Shown piece after piece: positions 46,637-55,608 of a stretch of 64,000 nucleotides of DNA. The stretch is from positions 62,001-126,000 of the forward strand of contig CAWFEM010000001.1 of assembly GCA_963814905.1 (NCBI GenBank), in the 5' to 3' direction. The translations under genes and the position numbers were made by a program. Numbering within the stretch: position 1 is the first letter of the stretch; every line of letters begins with the position of its first letter. A model generated the notes under the pieces. That model saw only the letters and a list, made by a program, of their open reading frames with translations, ran no database searches and had not been told where the DNA came from. Origin of the DNA: DASWJZ01 sp963814905. Its GTDB lineage: Bacteria > Pseudomonadota > Alphaproteobacteria > Rhizobiales > Afifellaceae.

Positions 46637-46864
46637 AGTCTCGGCGTCTCTGAGCGCGGCCGCCTGTCACAAAACGCGGCTATTCCCCTGCCCCGCCTCG
46701 ATAAGGATTGACACTTCCCCGACCTCCGATAGCTTCTCGGCAGGGGAGTCGTGCCATACAAGACGGGAAACGGGGACGCTGCGTCTCGTAGCGAAAACCG
46801 AGTTCTCGCGCCGTCGGCGCCGAAAACTCTCCAAAACGAGTGAAGATAAAGTTGGGAGGACTCA
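46637..46864 (+). promoter_or_regulatory. Promoter/leader region of the third sugar importer
   Basis: TTGACA at 46708-46713 is followed after 16 bases by TAGCTT, a weak -10. The leader contains an imperfect inverted repeat, GAGTTCTCG-CGCCG against CGGCGCCGAAAACTC (46800-46830), about 35 bases before the start codon, which could fold in the mRNA. No gene is seen. No second copy of the LacI palindrome was found here. Confidence 0.4.
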
Positions 46865-48001
46865 ATGAATTATCAGTCTGCCTTGAAGGCGGGCGGCCTT
46901 GGCGCTGCCCTTTTCCTGATGGCTTCGGCCGGCCAGGTGGCCCTTGCCGAGCCGATGGTCGTCTCCGGCCCCTCGGCCGACCCGGAATGCTTTGCGCCGT
47001 GGTCGGACGATACGAAATTCTTCCAGTTCGAGAAGAAGGACGGGCCTTATCGGATCGCGCTCGCCAACGGCTACATCGCCAATACCTGGCGCATCCAGAT
47101 GATCCAGACCGCGAAGGCCTACGCCGCGCAGCCCGACGTTGCCGCCAAGCTGAAGGAATTCAAGGTCGTGTCGACCGGCGAAGACGTGCCGGCCCAGATC
47201 TCGGCGATCAACAACTTCATCGATTCCGGCTATGACGCAATCGTCGTCAACGCCCAGAACCCGACCGCGTTCGGACCGGTCATCAAGCGCGCCAAGGAAG
47301 CGGGCGTGGTCCTCGTCGCCTTCGACAACATTCTCGACACGCAGGACGCGATCAACGTCAACGTCGACCAGAAGGGCCTCGGCGAATTGTGGGGCCATTG
47401 GCTGGTCGATCACATTCCGGATGGCGGCAAGGTTCTGGAAGTGCGCGGCGTGTCCGGTACCTCCGTTGACACCGACCGTCACAACGGCATCCATGAAGCC
47501 CTCGACGCTTCGGGCAAGGACTGGAACGTCACCGAGGTGATCGGCAAGTGGGACGACGGCGTCGCCCAGAAGGTGACCGCCGATGCGATCGCCACCAACG
47601 GCCCGTTCGACGGCATCACCGCGCAGGGCGGCGATACTGGCGTCGTGCAAGCCATGCTCGACGCGGGTCACCCGATGGTGCCCTTCGGCGGCGAGACGGA
47701 GAACGGCTTCCGCAAGTTCTGTGCGAAGATGGCGGGTGACGGCCTGAAATGCACCTCCGCCGGCACCGGTCCGGCCCAGGTCGCGGTAGCCATCAAGACG
47801 GCGATTGCCGCGCTTGAGGGCGAAGTCGTGCCCCAGTCGGTCAAGCTGCCGCTGGCGATCGTGTCCGACCCCGACTTCAAGGCCGGCGAGGACTACTTCC
47901 CCGACCAGTCCGACAACTTCTTCGTCGGCAACTCCTTCCCGACCTGCAACATCAATTTCTCGGCGCAGGAGATCATGGGACAGTCGAAAGAGAACCAATA
48001 G
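46865..48001 (+). CDS. Periplasmic sugar-binding protein (Peripla_BP_4)
   Basis: 378 residues; ribosome site GGGAGGA. Signal peptide MNYQSALKAGGLGAALFLMASAGQVALA. Mature type I binding fold: YRIALANGYIANTWRIQMIQT, IDSGYDAIVVNAQNP, VVLVAFDN and FDGITAQGGDTGVVQAM. Cysteines near residues 40, 287, 295 and 367 may form disulfides. First gene of SBP-ATPase-permease-permease, after the LacI regulator. Ligand unknown, probably a monosaccharide or polyol. Confidence 0.93.
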   Translation: MNYQSALKAGGLGAALFLMASAGQVALAEPMVVSGPSADPECFAPWSDDTKFFQFEKKDGPYRIALANGYIANTWRIQMIQTAKAYAAQPDVAAKLKEFKVVSTGEDVPAQISAINNFIDSGYDAIVVNAQNPTAFGPVIKRAKEAGVVLVAFDNILDTQDAINVNVDQKGLGELWGHWLVDHIPDGGKVLEVRGVSGTSVDTDRHNGIHEALDASGKDWNVTEVIGKWDDGVAQKVTADAIATNGPFDGITAQGGDTGVVQAMLDAGHPMVPFGGETENGFRKFCAKMAGDGLKCTSAGTGPAQVAVAIKTAIAALEGEVVPQSVKLPLAIVSDPDFKAGEDYFPDQSDNFFVGNSFPTCNINFSAQEIMGQSKENQ

Positions 48002-48021
48002 TCTCAGACTTCGGTTGCTCG

Positions 48022-48048
48022 GCGCCGCGGGGCAAGCTCCCGCGGCGC
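48022..48048 (+). terminator. Strong intercistronic hairpin between sugar-binding-protein and ATPase genes
   Basis: A perfect 10-bp stem GCGCCGCGGG/CCCGCGGCGC with a 7-base loop, 20 bases after the binding-protein stop and 19 before the ATPase start. Only two T follow, so full termination is unlikely; it fits differential expression or mRNA stabilisation, like the hairpin at 43114. Confidence 0.65.
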
Positions 48049-48067
48049 TTCACGTCGGGAGGGACGT

Positions 48068-49615
48068 ATGCAGGCGACGGAACCGCTCTTCCGCATGGAG
48101 GGGGTATCCAAACGCTATGGTGGCGTGCGCGCGCTGGAGAAGGCCGAGCTCTCGGTGATGCCGGGGCGCATCCAGGCCATCCTGGGCGAGAACGGCGCCG
48201 GCAAGTCCACCCTCATCAAGATCATGGCAGGCGTCGTCGCGCCCGACGAAGGGCGCATGACGATGGAGGGCCGCGAGGTCAACTTCGCCAGCCCCGCCGC
48301 GGCCAATGACGCCGGCATCGTCTGCATCTTCCAGGAGTTGTCGCTGATCCCGGAGCTCACGGTCGCCGATAACATCGTCATTTCCCACCCGCCGACGCGC
48401 CTCGGGCTGATCGACCGCGCGGCGCAGCGCCGCATCGCAGAGGAGGCGCTCGCGCGTGCCGGCGCGCCCGACATCCATCCGAAGGCCCTCGTCAAGGATC
48501 TGCCACTGTCGCGCCGGCAGATGGTGGAGATCGCCAAGGCGCTGGCGCGCGATCCGCGCATCCTGATCCTCGACGAAGCAACCTCGGCACTGACCGCGGC
48601 CGACGTGACCCGGGTCTTCGAGGTCCTGAAGCGGCTGCGCGAGGAGGGGCTCGCGCTCCTCTACATCTCGCACCGCATGCACGAGATCGCCGAACTCGCC
48701 GACGACTGCACCGTGTTCCGCAACGGCCAGAACGTCGCCACCTACGAGACCGGCACAAAGACCGACAACGAGGTCATCGAGCTGATGATCGGCCGCGAAT
48801 ACAGTCATGTCTTCCCGGCCAAGCCGACCCCCACCATCTCCGACCGTCCGCCGGTGCTGGAATGCCGGGGGCTGACATGGACCGATGGGCTCAAGGATAT
48901 CTCGCTGGCCGTCCACGCCGGCGAGGTGGTCGGTCTCGGCGGCCTCGACGGCCAGGGCCAGCGCGAGCTTTTGCTCGCCCTCTTCGGCGTGCTGCGCGGC
49001 TGTTCCGGCGAGCTTTTGATCGATGGCAAACCGGTCTCGATCAACAGCCCGTCGGCGGCGCGCAGCGACGGGATCGGAATGGCGCTCATTCCCGAGGACC
49101 GCAAGACCGAAGGGCTGATGTTGCCCATGTCGGTGCGCGACAACCTGTCTTTCGCGTCTCTCGACCGCATCGGCCACGGCGGCGTCGTCGATAGCCGCGC
49201 GGAGACGCGCATGATCGACGAGGTTATCAAGCTGCTCGCCATTCGCACGGACGGCACCGAGGTCGCGGTCGGCACGCTTTCGGGCGGCAACCAGCAGAAG
49301 GTCGTCATCGCGAAATGGCTCATGCGCGAGCCGCGTATCATCCTGCTCAACGACCCAACGCGCGGCATCGACGTCGGCACCAAGCAGGAGATGTACCAGA
49401 TGCTGCGCCGGCTGGCGGACGAAGGTGCCGCGATCCTCTTCTATTCGACCGACTACGACGAGCTGATCGGCTGCTGCGACCGCGTGCTCGTGCTCTACGA
49501 CGGCGAAGTGAAGCGCGAGCTGGTGGGAGACGAGATCACGGAGCACGCGCTCGTGGCCAGCGCCCTCAACATCGAGGCCGAGGAGGCCGGCGCCATGCCG
49601 TCGGAAATCGCATGA
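48068..49615 (+). CDS. Sugar ABC transporter ATPase, two NBDs (RbsA/MglA-like)
   Basis: 515 residues; ribosome site GGGAGGG. NBD1: Walker A GENGAGKST at 40-48, signature-region LPLSRRQMVEIAKAL, Walker B ILILDEATSALT. NBD2: signature LSGGNQQKVVIAKWL and a changed Walker B, IILLNDPTRGIDVG, where the usual D-E pair reads N-D. The second site is therefore probably poorly hydrolytic. Overlaps the next permease gene (ATGA at 49612-49615). Confidence 0.95.
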   Translation: MQATEPLFRMEGVSKRYGGVRALEKAELSVMPGRIQAILGENGAGKSTLIKIMAGVVAPDEGRMTMEGREVNFASPAAANDAGIVCIFQELSLIPELTVADNIVISHPPTRLGLIDRAAQRRIAEEALARAGAPDIHPKALVKDLPLSRRQMVEIAKALARDPRILILDEATSALTAADVTRVFEVLKRLREEGLALLYISHRMHEIAELADDCTVFRNGQNVATYETGTKTDNEVIELMIGREYSHVFPAKPTPTISDRPPVLECRGLTWTDGLKDISLAVHAGEVVGLGGLDGQGQRELLLALFGVLRGCSGELLIDGKPVSINSPSAARSDGIGMALIPEDRKTEGLMLPMSVRDNLSFASLDRIGHGGVVDSRAETRMIDEVIKLLAIRTDGTEVAVGTLSGGNQQKVVIAKWLMREPRIILLNDPTRGIDVGTKQEMYQMLRRLADEGAAILFYSTDYDELIGCCDRVLVLYDGEVKRELVGDEITEHALVASALNIEAEEAGAMPSEIA

Positions 49616-50616
49616 AGGACTGGCGTTTCTGGCTCGCCGAACAACGCGGGACGCTGCTCGCGTTCGGCATCTTCGTCGTGATGTTCGCGATCTACCTGTT
49701 CTACCATCCGGCGGTCGCCAACCGCGGATTCACCGGCGCCGTCGTCGCCAACGTGTTGCAGACCGCCGCCAACAAGGGCGTGCTCCTCGCCTTCGTGGCG
49801 ATGGCGCAGGCGCTCGTCGTGCTGACCGCTGGCATCGACCTTTCGGTCGGCATGACGTTCACGCTGACCAACTGCCTGGCGTCGTGGATCGTCGTCGGCA
49901 CTCCGCTTCAGACTGGGCTCGGCGTCGTCGGCGTGCTCGCCGTCGGCGCGGCCTGCGGCGCCTTGAACGGGGCGATCGTCGTGTTCGGCCGGCTGCAGCC
50001 GATCGTGACCACCATCGCCACAGGAGCCGTCTACTACGGAATCGCGCTGGCGCTGCGCCCCTACCCCGGCGGCAGCGTCAACGGCGATCTCGCCGACCTC
50101 TTGACCGGCAAGGTCTTCAACTTCTTTCCCGCGAGCCTGGTGGTGCTGGCGGTGGTGGTGCTCGTCGTCTGGATGCCGTTCAGCCGCTCCGTCACCGGCC
50201 GCGGCGCCTACGCCGTCGGCTCGTCGGAGGTCGCCGCCTACATGTCGGGCGTTCCGATCAAGCGGTCGAAATTCGTCGCCTACACGCTTTCCGGCGTGCT
50301 CGCGGCGCTGGGCGGTCTGTTCCTGACGTTCTTCACCTACACCGGCGAGGCGGCCTACGCGTCGGGCAGCGGCTATACGCTGTTCTCCATCGCAGCGGTC
50401 GTGCTCGGGGGTGTCTCGCTCTATGGCGGCACCGGCAGCGCCATTGGCGCGATCTTCGGCGCGCTCGCCTTCCGCACCATCGGCGACCTGCTCTTCGTCT
50501 TCGACTTCGACCCGTTGTGGCAGCCGCTCTTCCAGGGCCTCGTGCTGATGCTCGCCGTCAGCCTCACCGCCTTCGGCCTCTTCCGCGTCCGTAACCGACT
50601 GGATTGGTTCGCATGA
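49612..50616 (+). CDS. Sugar-type ABC transporter permease (RbsC-like), first of two
   Basis: 334 residues from ATG 49612. About nine membrane segments with the motif LTAGIDLSVGMTFTLTNCLAS and C-terminal VVLGGVSLYGGTGSAIGAIF. Start and stop both overlap neighbours by 4 bases (ATGA), so ATPase and both permeases are translationally coupled. Confidence 0.94.
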   Translation: MKDWRFWLAEQRGTLLAFGIFVVMFAIYLFYHPAVANRGFTGAVVANVLQTAANKGVLLAFVAMAQALVVLTAGIDLSVGMTFTLTNCLASWIVVGTPLQTGLGVVGVLAVGAACGALNGAIVVFGRLQPIVTTIATGAVYYGIALALRPYPGGSVNGDLADLLTGKVFNFFPASLVVLAVVVLVVWMPFSRSVTGRGAYAVGSSEVAAYMSGVPIKRSKFVAYTLSGVLAALGGLFLTFFTYTGEAAYASGSGYTLFSIAAVVLGGVSLYGGTGSAIGAIFGALAFRTIGDLLFVFDFDPLWQPLFQGLVLMLAVSLTAFGLFRVRNRLDWFA

Positions 50617-51599
50617 GCGACGCCACCGTCTCCAACCGCTTCACGGCGAAGCTCCCGCGCTTCATCCGCCGCGACCCGGCGGTCGCCACCGCGTTCGCCT
50701 GCATCCTGCTCCTGCTTCTCGTTGGCAGCATCTACTCCGAGAACTTCCTGTCGCCGGAATACCTGCTCCTGCAGCTCAAGGTCGCCTCGTTCCTCGGCAT
50801 CATCGCGACCGGCATGATGCTGGTGGTACTCCTCGGCCAGATCGACCTGTCGGTCCCGTGGGTAGTCACCTCCGGTGCGATGATGGCATGCGCGGCGGCT
50901 TCCTGGGGAACGTTCGGCAACATCGTCTCGGTGCCCTTCGGAATTCTCGTCGGCGTCGCCTTCGGGCTCTTAAACGGATTCGGCGTCGCCTATCTGCGCA
51001 TCCCGTCGATGATCATCACGCTTGCCACGAACGCCGTCGCGCAAGGATTGATGGTGGTCTATTCCGGTGGCTTCTCGCCGCGCGATTTCGCCTCCCCGCC
51101 CATGCGCTACCTTGCGACCGGCTTCGCGATCCCGTCGGTGCCGAATGCCGTCATCGTGTGGGCAATCGTCGGCGCGGCGATGGTTTTCCTGTTGACCCGC
51201 ACGACGTTCGGCCGTGCCGTCTACGGTATCGGAAACCGCGAGCGCGCGGCCTATCTCTCCGGCGTCAACACGCGCCGCGTCGTCATGATCGCCTTCGCGA
51301 TCTCAGGCGGGCTCGCCGCGTTCGGAGGCGTTCTCCTTGCTGGCTACGCGTCCAAGGCGGCGCAATCGATGGGCGACGCCTATCTCCTGCCGTCGATCGC
51401 CGCCGTGGTTCTCGGCGGCACCAACATTCTTGGCGGTCGCGGAAAATATCTCGGCACGGTCGCGGGCGTGATCCTGATCACGCTTCTGCAGTCGATCCTC
51501 TCGGTCATGCAGATGCCGGAAGCCGGGCGCCAGGTGATCTACGGCGTCGTCATCGTCGCGATGCTGCTCCTTTACGGGCGGGAGAAACTGATTCGCTGA
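50613..51599 (+). CDS. Sugar-type ABC transporter permease (RbsC-like), second of two
   Basis: 328 residues from ATG 50613 (overlap with the previous stop), rather than the in-frame codon at 50604. Motifs LLGQIDLSVPWVVTSGAMM and VVLGGTNILGGRGKYLGTVAGV; about nine membrane segments. Last gene of the LacI-linked importer. Ends 16 bases before the convergent racemase gene. Confidence 0.94.
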   Translation: MSDATVSNRFTAKLPRFIRRDPAVATAFACILLLLLVGSIYSENFLSPEYLLLQLKVASFLGIIATGMMLVVLLGQIDLSVPWVVTSGAMMACAAASWGTFGNIVSVPFGILVGVAFGLLNGFGVAYLRIPSMIITLATNAVAQGLMVVYSGGFSPRDFASPPMRYLATGFAIPSVPNAVIVWAIVGAAMVFLLTRTTFGRAVYGIGNRERAAYLSGVNTRRVVMIAFAISGGLAAFGGVLLAGYASKAAQSMGDAYLLPSIAAVVLGGTNILGGRGKYLGTVAGVILITLLQSILSVMQMPEAGRQVIYGVVIVAMLLLYGREKLIR

Positions 51600-51615
51600 C
51601 GCCTCGCTCGGCCCG

Positions 51616-52349
51616 TCACGCGGCGGGGGCGAAGATCGCCATCGGGCCGGAATAGCGCTTCTTGAGCGGCGGCGCGTAAGCGCCCCGCTTCGACGTCTTC
51701 AGCCCGAGCCCGACCAGCGCCTCGCACTGCTTCACGGCAGCGCCGACGGGGCCGACGACGGGTACCGCGAACTTCTCCGAAAGCGCCTCCGCCAGCTCCG
51801 CCATGCCGGCGCATCCGAGCACGATCGCGCCGACCTGCCCGTCGGCGAGCGCCGCCCGACCGTCACGCCGAGCTGTTCGACCGCGCCCGAAGCCGGATCT
51901 TCGAGCGCCAGCACCGCTACATCGGCGGCATAGACCTTGCAGCGCGCCGACATTCCGTAATGCGCCACCAGGGCCTCGATCGGCACGACGGAGCGCGGCA
52001 GCGTGGTCACGATGGCAAAGCGCGGCGCCAGGAATGCCGCCGTCGCCACCGCCGCCTCGCAGAGACCGACGACGGGGATGGTCGCAAGCGCGCGCGCCGC
52101 GTCGAGCCCGGTGTCGTCGAAGCAGGAGACGATTGCGGCGTCGGCACCCTCCGCCTCGGCGCGAGCGATCTCGCTCAAGAGTCCGGGCACCGCGAGCGCT
52201 TCGTCGTAATAGCCCTCGACCGATTCCGGCCCCATCGCCGAGGTAACCGGCTCGATCTCCGTGCCGGGCGACGCGGCGGAGCGGGCCGCGCGCGCCGCCG
52301 TCTCCGTCATCGTCGCCGTGGTGTTGGGATTGACGAGGCGTATGCGCAT
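51616..52349 (-). pseudogene. Asp/Glu/hydantoin racemase, one-base frameshift (possible sequence error)
   Basis: The start MRIRLVNPNTTATMTE is the family N-terminus, and AAIVSCFDDTGLDAARA carries the first catalytic Cys. After EQLGVTVG (about 51858) the frame changes; the other frame continues ALADGQVGAIVLGCAGMAEL, with the second catalytic Cys, to the end KKRYSGPMAIFAPAA. Adding one base in the GGG run at 51855-51857 gives a protein of about 244 residues, the family size. Members interconvert hydantoin or amino-acid enantiomers. It overlaps the stop of a Pot-like permease gene (TGATG), so it belongs to that operon. Confidence 0.87.
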
Positions 52350-53179
52350 CAGCCGGCGAGACGCCGCGCGCGGCGGCGGTTGATCAGCGTGATGGTGGCG
52401 AGCGCGGTGATGATGACGGCGAAGGAGAATGCCGTCGTGACCGTCCCAAGCGCATAGAGCACCGGCGTGGTGACGTTCGTCGTCATTGCGTAGATCTCGA
52501 GCGGCAGCGTGTTGTAGGTGCCGGCGGTCATCATGGTGCGCGCGAATTCGTCGTAGGAGAGCGTGAAGCCGAAGAGCGCGACGCCGATCAGCATCGGCAG
52601 GATCATCGGCAGGACGACGTAGCGAAAGGTCTGCCAGGGCGAGGCGCCGAGGTCGCGCGCCGCCTCCTCGTAGGCGGGCGAAAACCGATTGAAGACGGCG
52701 AGCATGATCAGAACGCCGAAGGGGAGCGTCCAGGTCATGTGCGCGCCGAAGGCGGAGGAATACCAGGCCGGCCTCAATCCGGCCTGCTGGAAGGCGACGC
52801 CGATGCCGAGGCTGATCAGGATGGAGGGCACGACGAGGCTTGAGACTGTCAGATAGAAGAGCGGCGTGGCGCCGACAAAGCGGCGGCGGAACGCAAGCCC
52901 GGCGAGAAGCGCGATCACCGTGGTGCCGACCATGACCATCAGCCCGAGCAGGAGCGAGCGCGTGAACGAGCCGCCGAAATCGCCGACGGCCTGCTTCTCG
53001 AAGAGATTGGCGAACCACCTGACCGAGACCCCGTTCATGGGGAAGGTCAGCCCGCCGTTCGGCCCCTGGAAGGAGAGGATGACGATCGTCGAAAGCGGCC
53101 CGTAGAGAAAGATCACGAAAAGCGCGAAGAACGCCGCGAGGACGTAGAAGCCGACGCCGCGCTTTTCGTCAGATCGCAT
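52349..53179 (-). CDS. Pot-like ABC transporter permease (PotC type)
   Basis: 276 residues, six membrane segments, EAA loop EAARDLGASPWQTFRYVVLPMIL. BPD_transp_1 family of the spermidine/putrescine group. Family 3 repeat lies in the 194-base gap to the previous permease. Stop overlaps the racemase start. Confidence 0.93.
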   Translation of the reverse strand: MRSDEKRGVGFYVLAAFFALFVIFLYGPLSTIVILSFQGPNGGLTFPMNGVSVRWFANLFEKQAVGDFGGSFTRSLLLGLMVMVGTTVIALLAGLAFRRRFVGATPLFYLTVSSLVVPSILISLGIGVAFQQAGLRPAWYSSAFGAHMTWTLPFGVLIMLAVFNRFSPAYEEAARDLGASPWQTFRYVVLPMILPMLIGVALFGFTLSYDEFARTMMTAGTYNTLPLEIYAMTTNVTTPVLYALGTVTTAFSFAVIITALATITLINRRRARRLAG

Positions 53180-53212
53180 GGCTCGACCTCCAGGAGAGAT
53201 GCAGAAGCGTTT

Positions 53213-53350
53213 TGCGTCCTTCGAGACGCGACCCTCCGGGCCGCTCCTCAGGATGAGGGATGTTGGTGGAGGGCATGGCCGAGGCGGCGGATGGCATCAC
53301 CACATCTCCCTCATGCTGAGGTGCTCCGCGAAGCGGAGCCTCGAAGCAGA
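53213..53350. repeat. Palindromic repeat family 3, copy B (between two Pot-like permease genes)
   Basis: Outer stem TGCGTCCTTCGAG/CTCGAAGCA, middle stem CCTCAGGATGAGGG with CCCTCATGCTGAGG, and side hairpins GCGACCCTCCGGGCCGC (imperfect) and GCTCCGCGAAGCGGAGC (perfect). Same plan as 24774-24889, with different side-arm sequences. Located inside an operon. Confidence 0.8.
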
Positions 53351-53373
53351 GCCTTCGTCCGAGATCATCCGTG

Positions 53374-54300
53374 TCAAAGCTCCTTGCGGATGTCGACGAC
53401 GCGCAGGATGCCGGCGACCATGATCAAAACGACGGCGAGCAGCACAACGGCGTTCGCGGCCGCGGCCGGATACTGAAGCAGCGACATCTGGTTCTTCATC
53501 ATCAGCGCGACCGATGCGCTCTGACCGCCTGACATGACCTGCACGGTGGAGAAATCGGCCATCACCAGCGTCACCACGAAGATCGTGCCGATCGCCATGC
53601 CGGGTTTCGCCAGCGGCACGATGACGTTCCAGATGATCTGCGGGCCGCTCGCGCCGGCGTCGCGCGCCGCCTCGACCAGCGAGCGGTCGATGCGCATCAG
53701 CGTGTTGAAGATCGGCGTCACCATGAAGAGAGTATAGAGGTGCACCATCGCCCACACGACCGCGAAGTCGGAATAGAGCAGCCACTCGATCGGCTGGTTG
53801 ACGATGCCCATCTTGACCAGCATGGAATTGATCAGGCCGTTGCGGCCGAGGACCGGAATCCACGAGATCATGCGGATGATGTTGGAGGTCAGGAACGGCA
53901 CGGTGCAGATCAGGAAGAGCACCATCTGCATCGTCGTGGTGCGAATGTGAAAGGCGAGGAAATAGGCGACCCAGAAGCCGATGAAGAGCGTGATCGCCCA
54001 AACGATCGCGGCGTATTTGAGCGTGTTCAGATAGGTCTTCCAGGTAACCCAGGAGCCGAGCACGTCGGAATAATTGGTGGTGATGAAATCGGGATAGAGC
54101 CTGGCGAAATCGTAGTCCCAGAAGCTGACGACGATGATCGTCAGGATCGGCACGGCGAGGAAGAGGCCGAGCACGACAGCGAGCGGGGCCGCCTGCAGAT
54201 AGGGCGCAAAGCGGCCCGGCCGGAGGCGCGCAAAGCGCTTCCGCTTGGTTGACGCCGCGGCCGGAAATCCGACCGCGGCTGTGTCGGAAGCGCTGGTCAC
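53374..54300 (-). CDS. Pot-like ABC transporter permease (PotB type)
   Basis: 308 residues from GTG 54300, which overlaps the binding-protein stop (GTGA, 54297-54300); longer frames run back into that gene. A basic N-terminal tail of about 35 residues precedes six membrane segments; EAA loop EAARDAGASGPQIIWNVIVPLA. Pairs with the PotC-type permease downstream. Confidence 0.9.
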   Translation of the reverse strand: MTSASDTAAVGFPAAASTKRKRFARLRPGRFAPYLQAAPLAVVLGLFLAVPILTIIVVSFWDYDFARLYPDFITTNYSDVLGSWVTWKTYLNTLKYAAIVWAITLFIGFWVAYFLAFHIRTTTMQMVLFLICTVPFLTSNIIRMISWIPVLGRNGLINSMLVKMGIVNQPIEWLLYSDFAVVWAMVHLYTLFMVTPIFNTLMRIDRSLVEAARDAGASGPQIIWNVIVPLAKPGMAIGTIFVVTLVMADFSTVQVMSGGQSASVALMMKNQMSLLQYPAAAANAVVLLAVVLIMVAGILRVVDIRKEL

Positions 54301-55583
54301 GCGGCGATGAACTCGTTCCAGCGCTTCACCATGTAGCGGTCCTCGTCCATGACCGAGTTCCAGCAGGCGACATGGCCCATGCGCTCTTCGAAGGAACCGC
54401 CGTCGCGAACGGCGCCGGCCTTCTCCATGACCTTGCCGTCGGGAGCAAGGATGTCGCCTTGCGCGGGCTTGCCCTCGATCCAATAGCCCCACTCGTCGTC
54501 GGACATGAACTTCTTCGCCGTGACCATGTTCGCCGAGTAGTAGCCCTGCCGGTTCAGGTAGCCGCCGACCCAGCCCGACGTGTACCAGTTGATGTATTCG
54601 TACGCGGCGTCGAGCATGGGGCCCGAGAGGTGGGAGGCGAGCCCGAGGCCGCCGCCCCACGAGCGGTAGCCTTCCTTCAGCGGCTGGTACTTGCAGGGGA
54701 TGCCCTTCGAGCGCACCGCCGCGACCGCCGGCGACCACATCGACTGGATCACCACCTCGCCCGACGCCATCAGGTTGACGCTTTCGTCAAAGCTCTTCCA
54801 GAACGCGCGGAACTGCCCCGCCTGCTTGGTCTTGATGAGGAAATCGATCGTCTGGTCGATTTCGTCCGTCGTCATGTTCCCCTTGTCGACGTATTTGATG
54901 TTGCCCATCGCCTCCATGATCATGGCGGCGTCCATGATGCCGATCGAGGGGATGTTCAGGATCGCGGTCTTGCCCTTGAAGGCCGGGTCCACGATGTCGG
55001 CCCAGGTGGTGATGTCGCGGCCGACGAGGTCGGGACGGATGCCGAGCGTGTCAGCGTTGTAGATGGTCGGCACCATCGTGAACCAGCCGGTCTCGCTCGG
55101 TGCGAACGTCTTGCTGTCCGGGGTTTCGACATAGCCGACGGTGTGCGGTGCGGTGCCCTGCGCGATAACGCTGTCCGGCTTGAGCTTGCCGTTCTTGAAC
55201 AGCGGCACGATGGTGTCGTAGTAGGTCAGCTTGGTCACGTCCATTGGCTGCAGCGTGCCGGCCGGATAGACCTTCTTCAGAATCCAGTATTCGATATCGG
55301 CGATGTCATAGCTGTCCGGCTGCGTCACGGCGCGCTGCGCCGCGGCGTCGGAATCCATCGCCGTCATCTCCAGCGTGATGCCGAGGTCCGCCTTGCACTT
55401 GTCGGCGATGTCGTTGAGGTTCGAGACGCCGGTGCCGAACTGGCGCAGCGTGATCGGGTTCTGCGCCCAGACCGTGGGGAAGCCGGTGACGATGCCCGAA
55501 CCGGCGGCAACGCCGATTGCGGCGGCGCCGGACTTCAGCAGCTTGCGGCGCGAGATTCCGGTCGATTTCCTGGTGTTGCTCAT
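54297..55583 (-). CDS. Pot-like periplasmic binding protein with Tat signal
   Basis: 428 residues. The N-terminus has a twin-arginine signal (SRRKLLKSGAAAIGVAAGSG), so it is exported folded. Mature family 1 solute-binding protein: SYDIADIEYWILKKVYPAG, VNLMASGEVVIQSMWSP and WNEFIAA at the end. Ligand unknown; the group binds polyamines, but the linked racemase gene hints at a hydantoin, amino acid or derivative (inference). Second gene of ATPase-SBP-permease-permease-racemase. Confidence 0.92.
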   Translation of the reverse strand: MSNTRKSTGISRRKLLKSGAAAIGVAAGSGIVTGFPTVWAQNPITLRQFGTGVSNLNDIADKCKADLGITLEMTAMDSDAAAQRAVTQPDSYDIADIEYWILKKVYPAGTLQPMDVTKLTYYDTIVPLFKNGKLKPDSVIAQGTAPHTVGYVETPDSKTFAPSETGWFTMVPTIYNADTLGIRPDLVGRDITTWADIVDPAFKGKTAILNIPSIGIMDAAMIMEAMGNIKYVDKGNMTTDEIDQTIDFLIKTKQAGQFRAFWKSFDESVNLMASGEVVIQSMWSPAVAAVRSKGIPCKYQPLKEGYRSWGGGLGLASHLSGPMLDAAYEYINWYTSGWVGGYLNRQGYYSANMVTAKKFMSDDEWGYWIEGKPAQGDILAPDGKVMEKAGAVRDGGSFEERMGHVACWNSVMDEDRYMVKRWNEFIAA

Positions 55584-55608
55584 GTGCTCTTCCTCTGTTT
55601 GAGACCTG

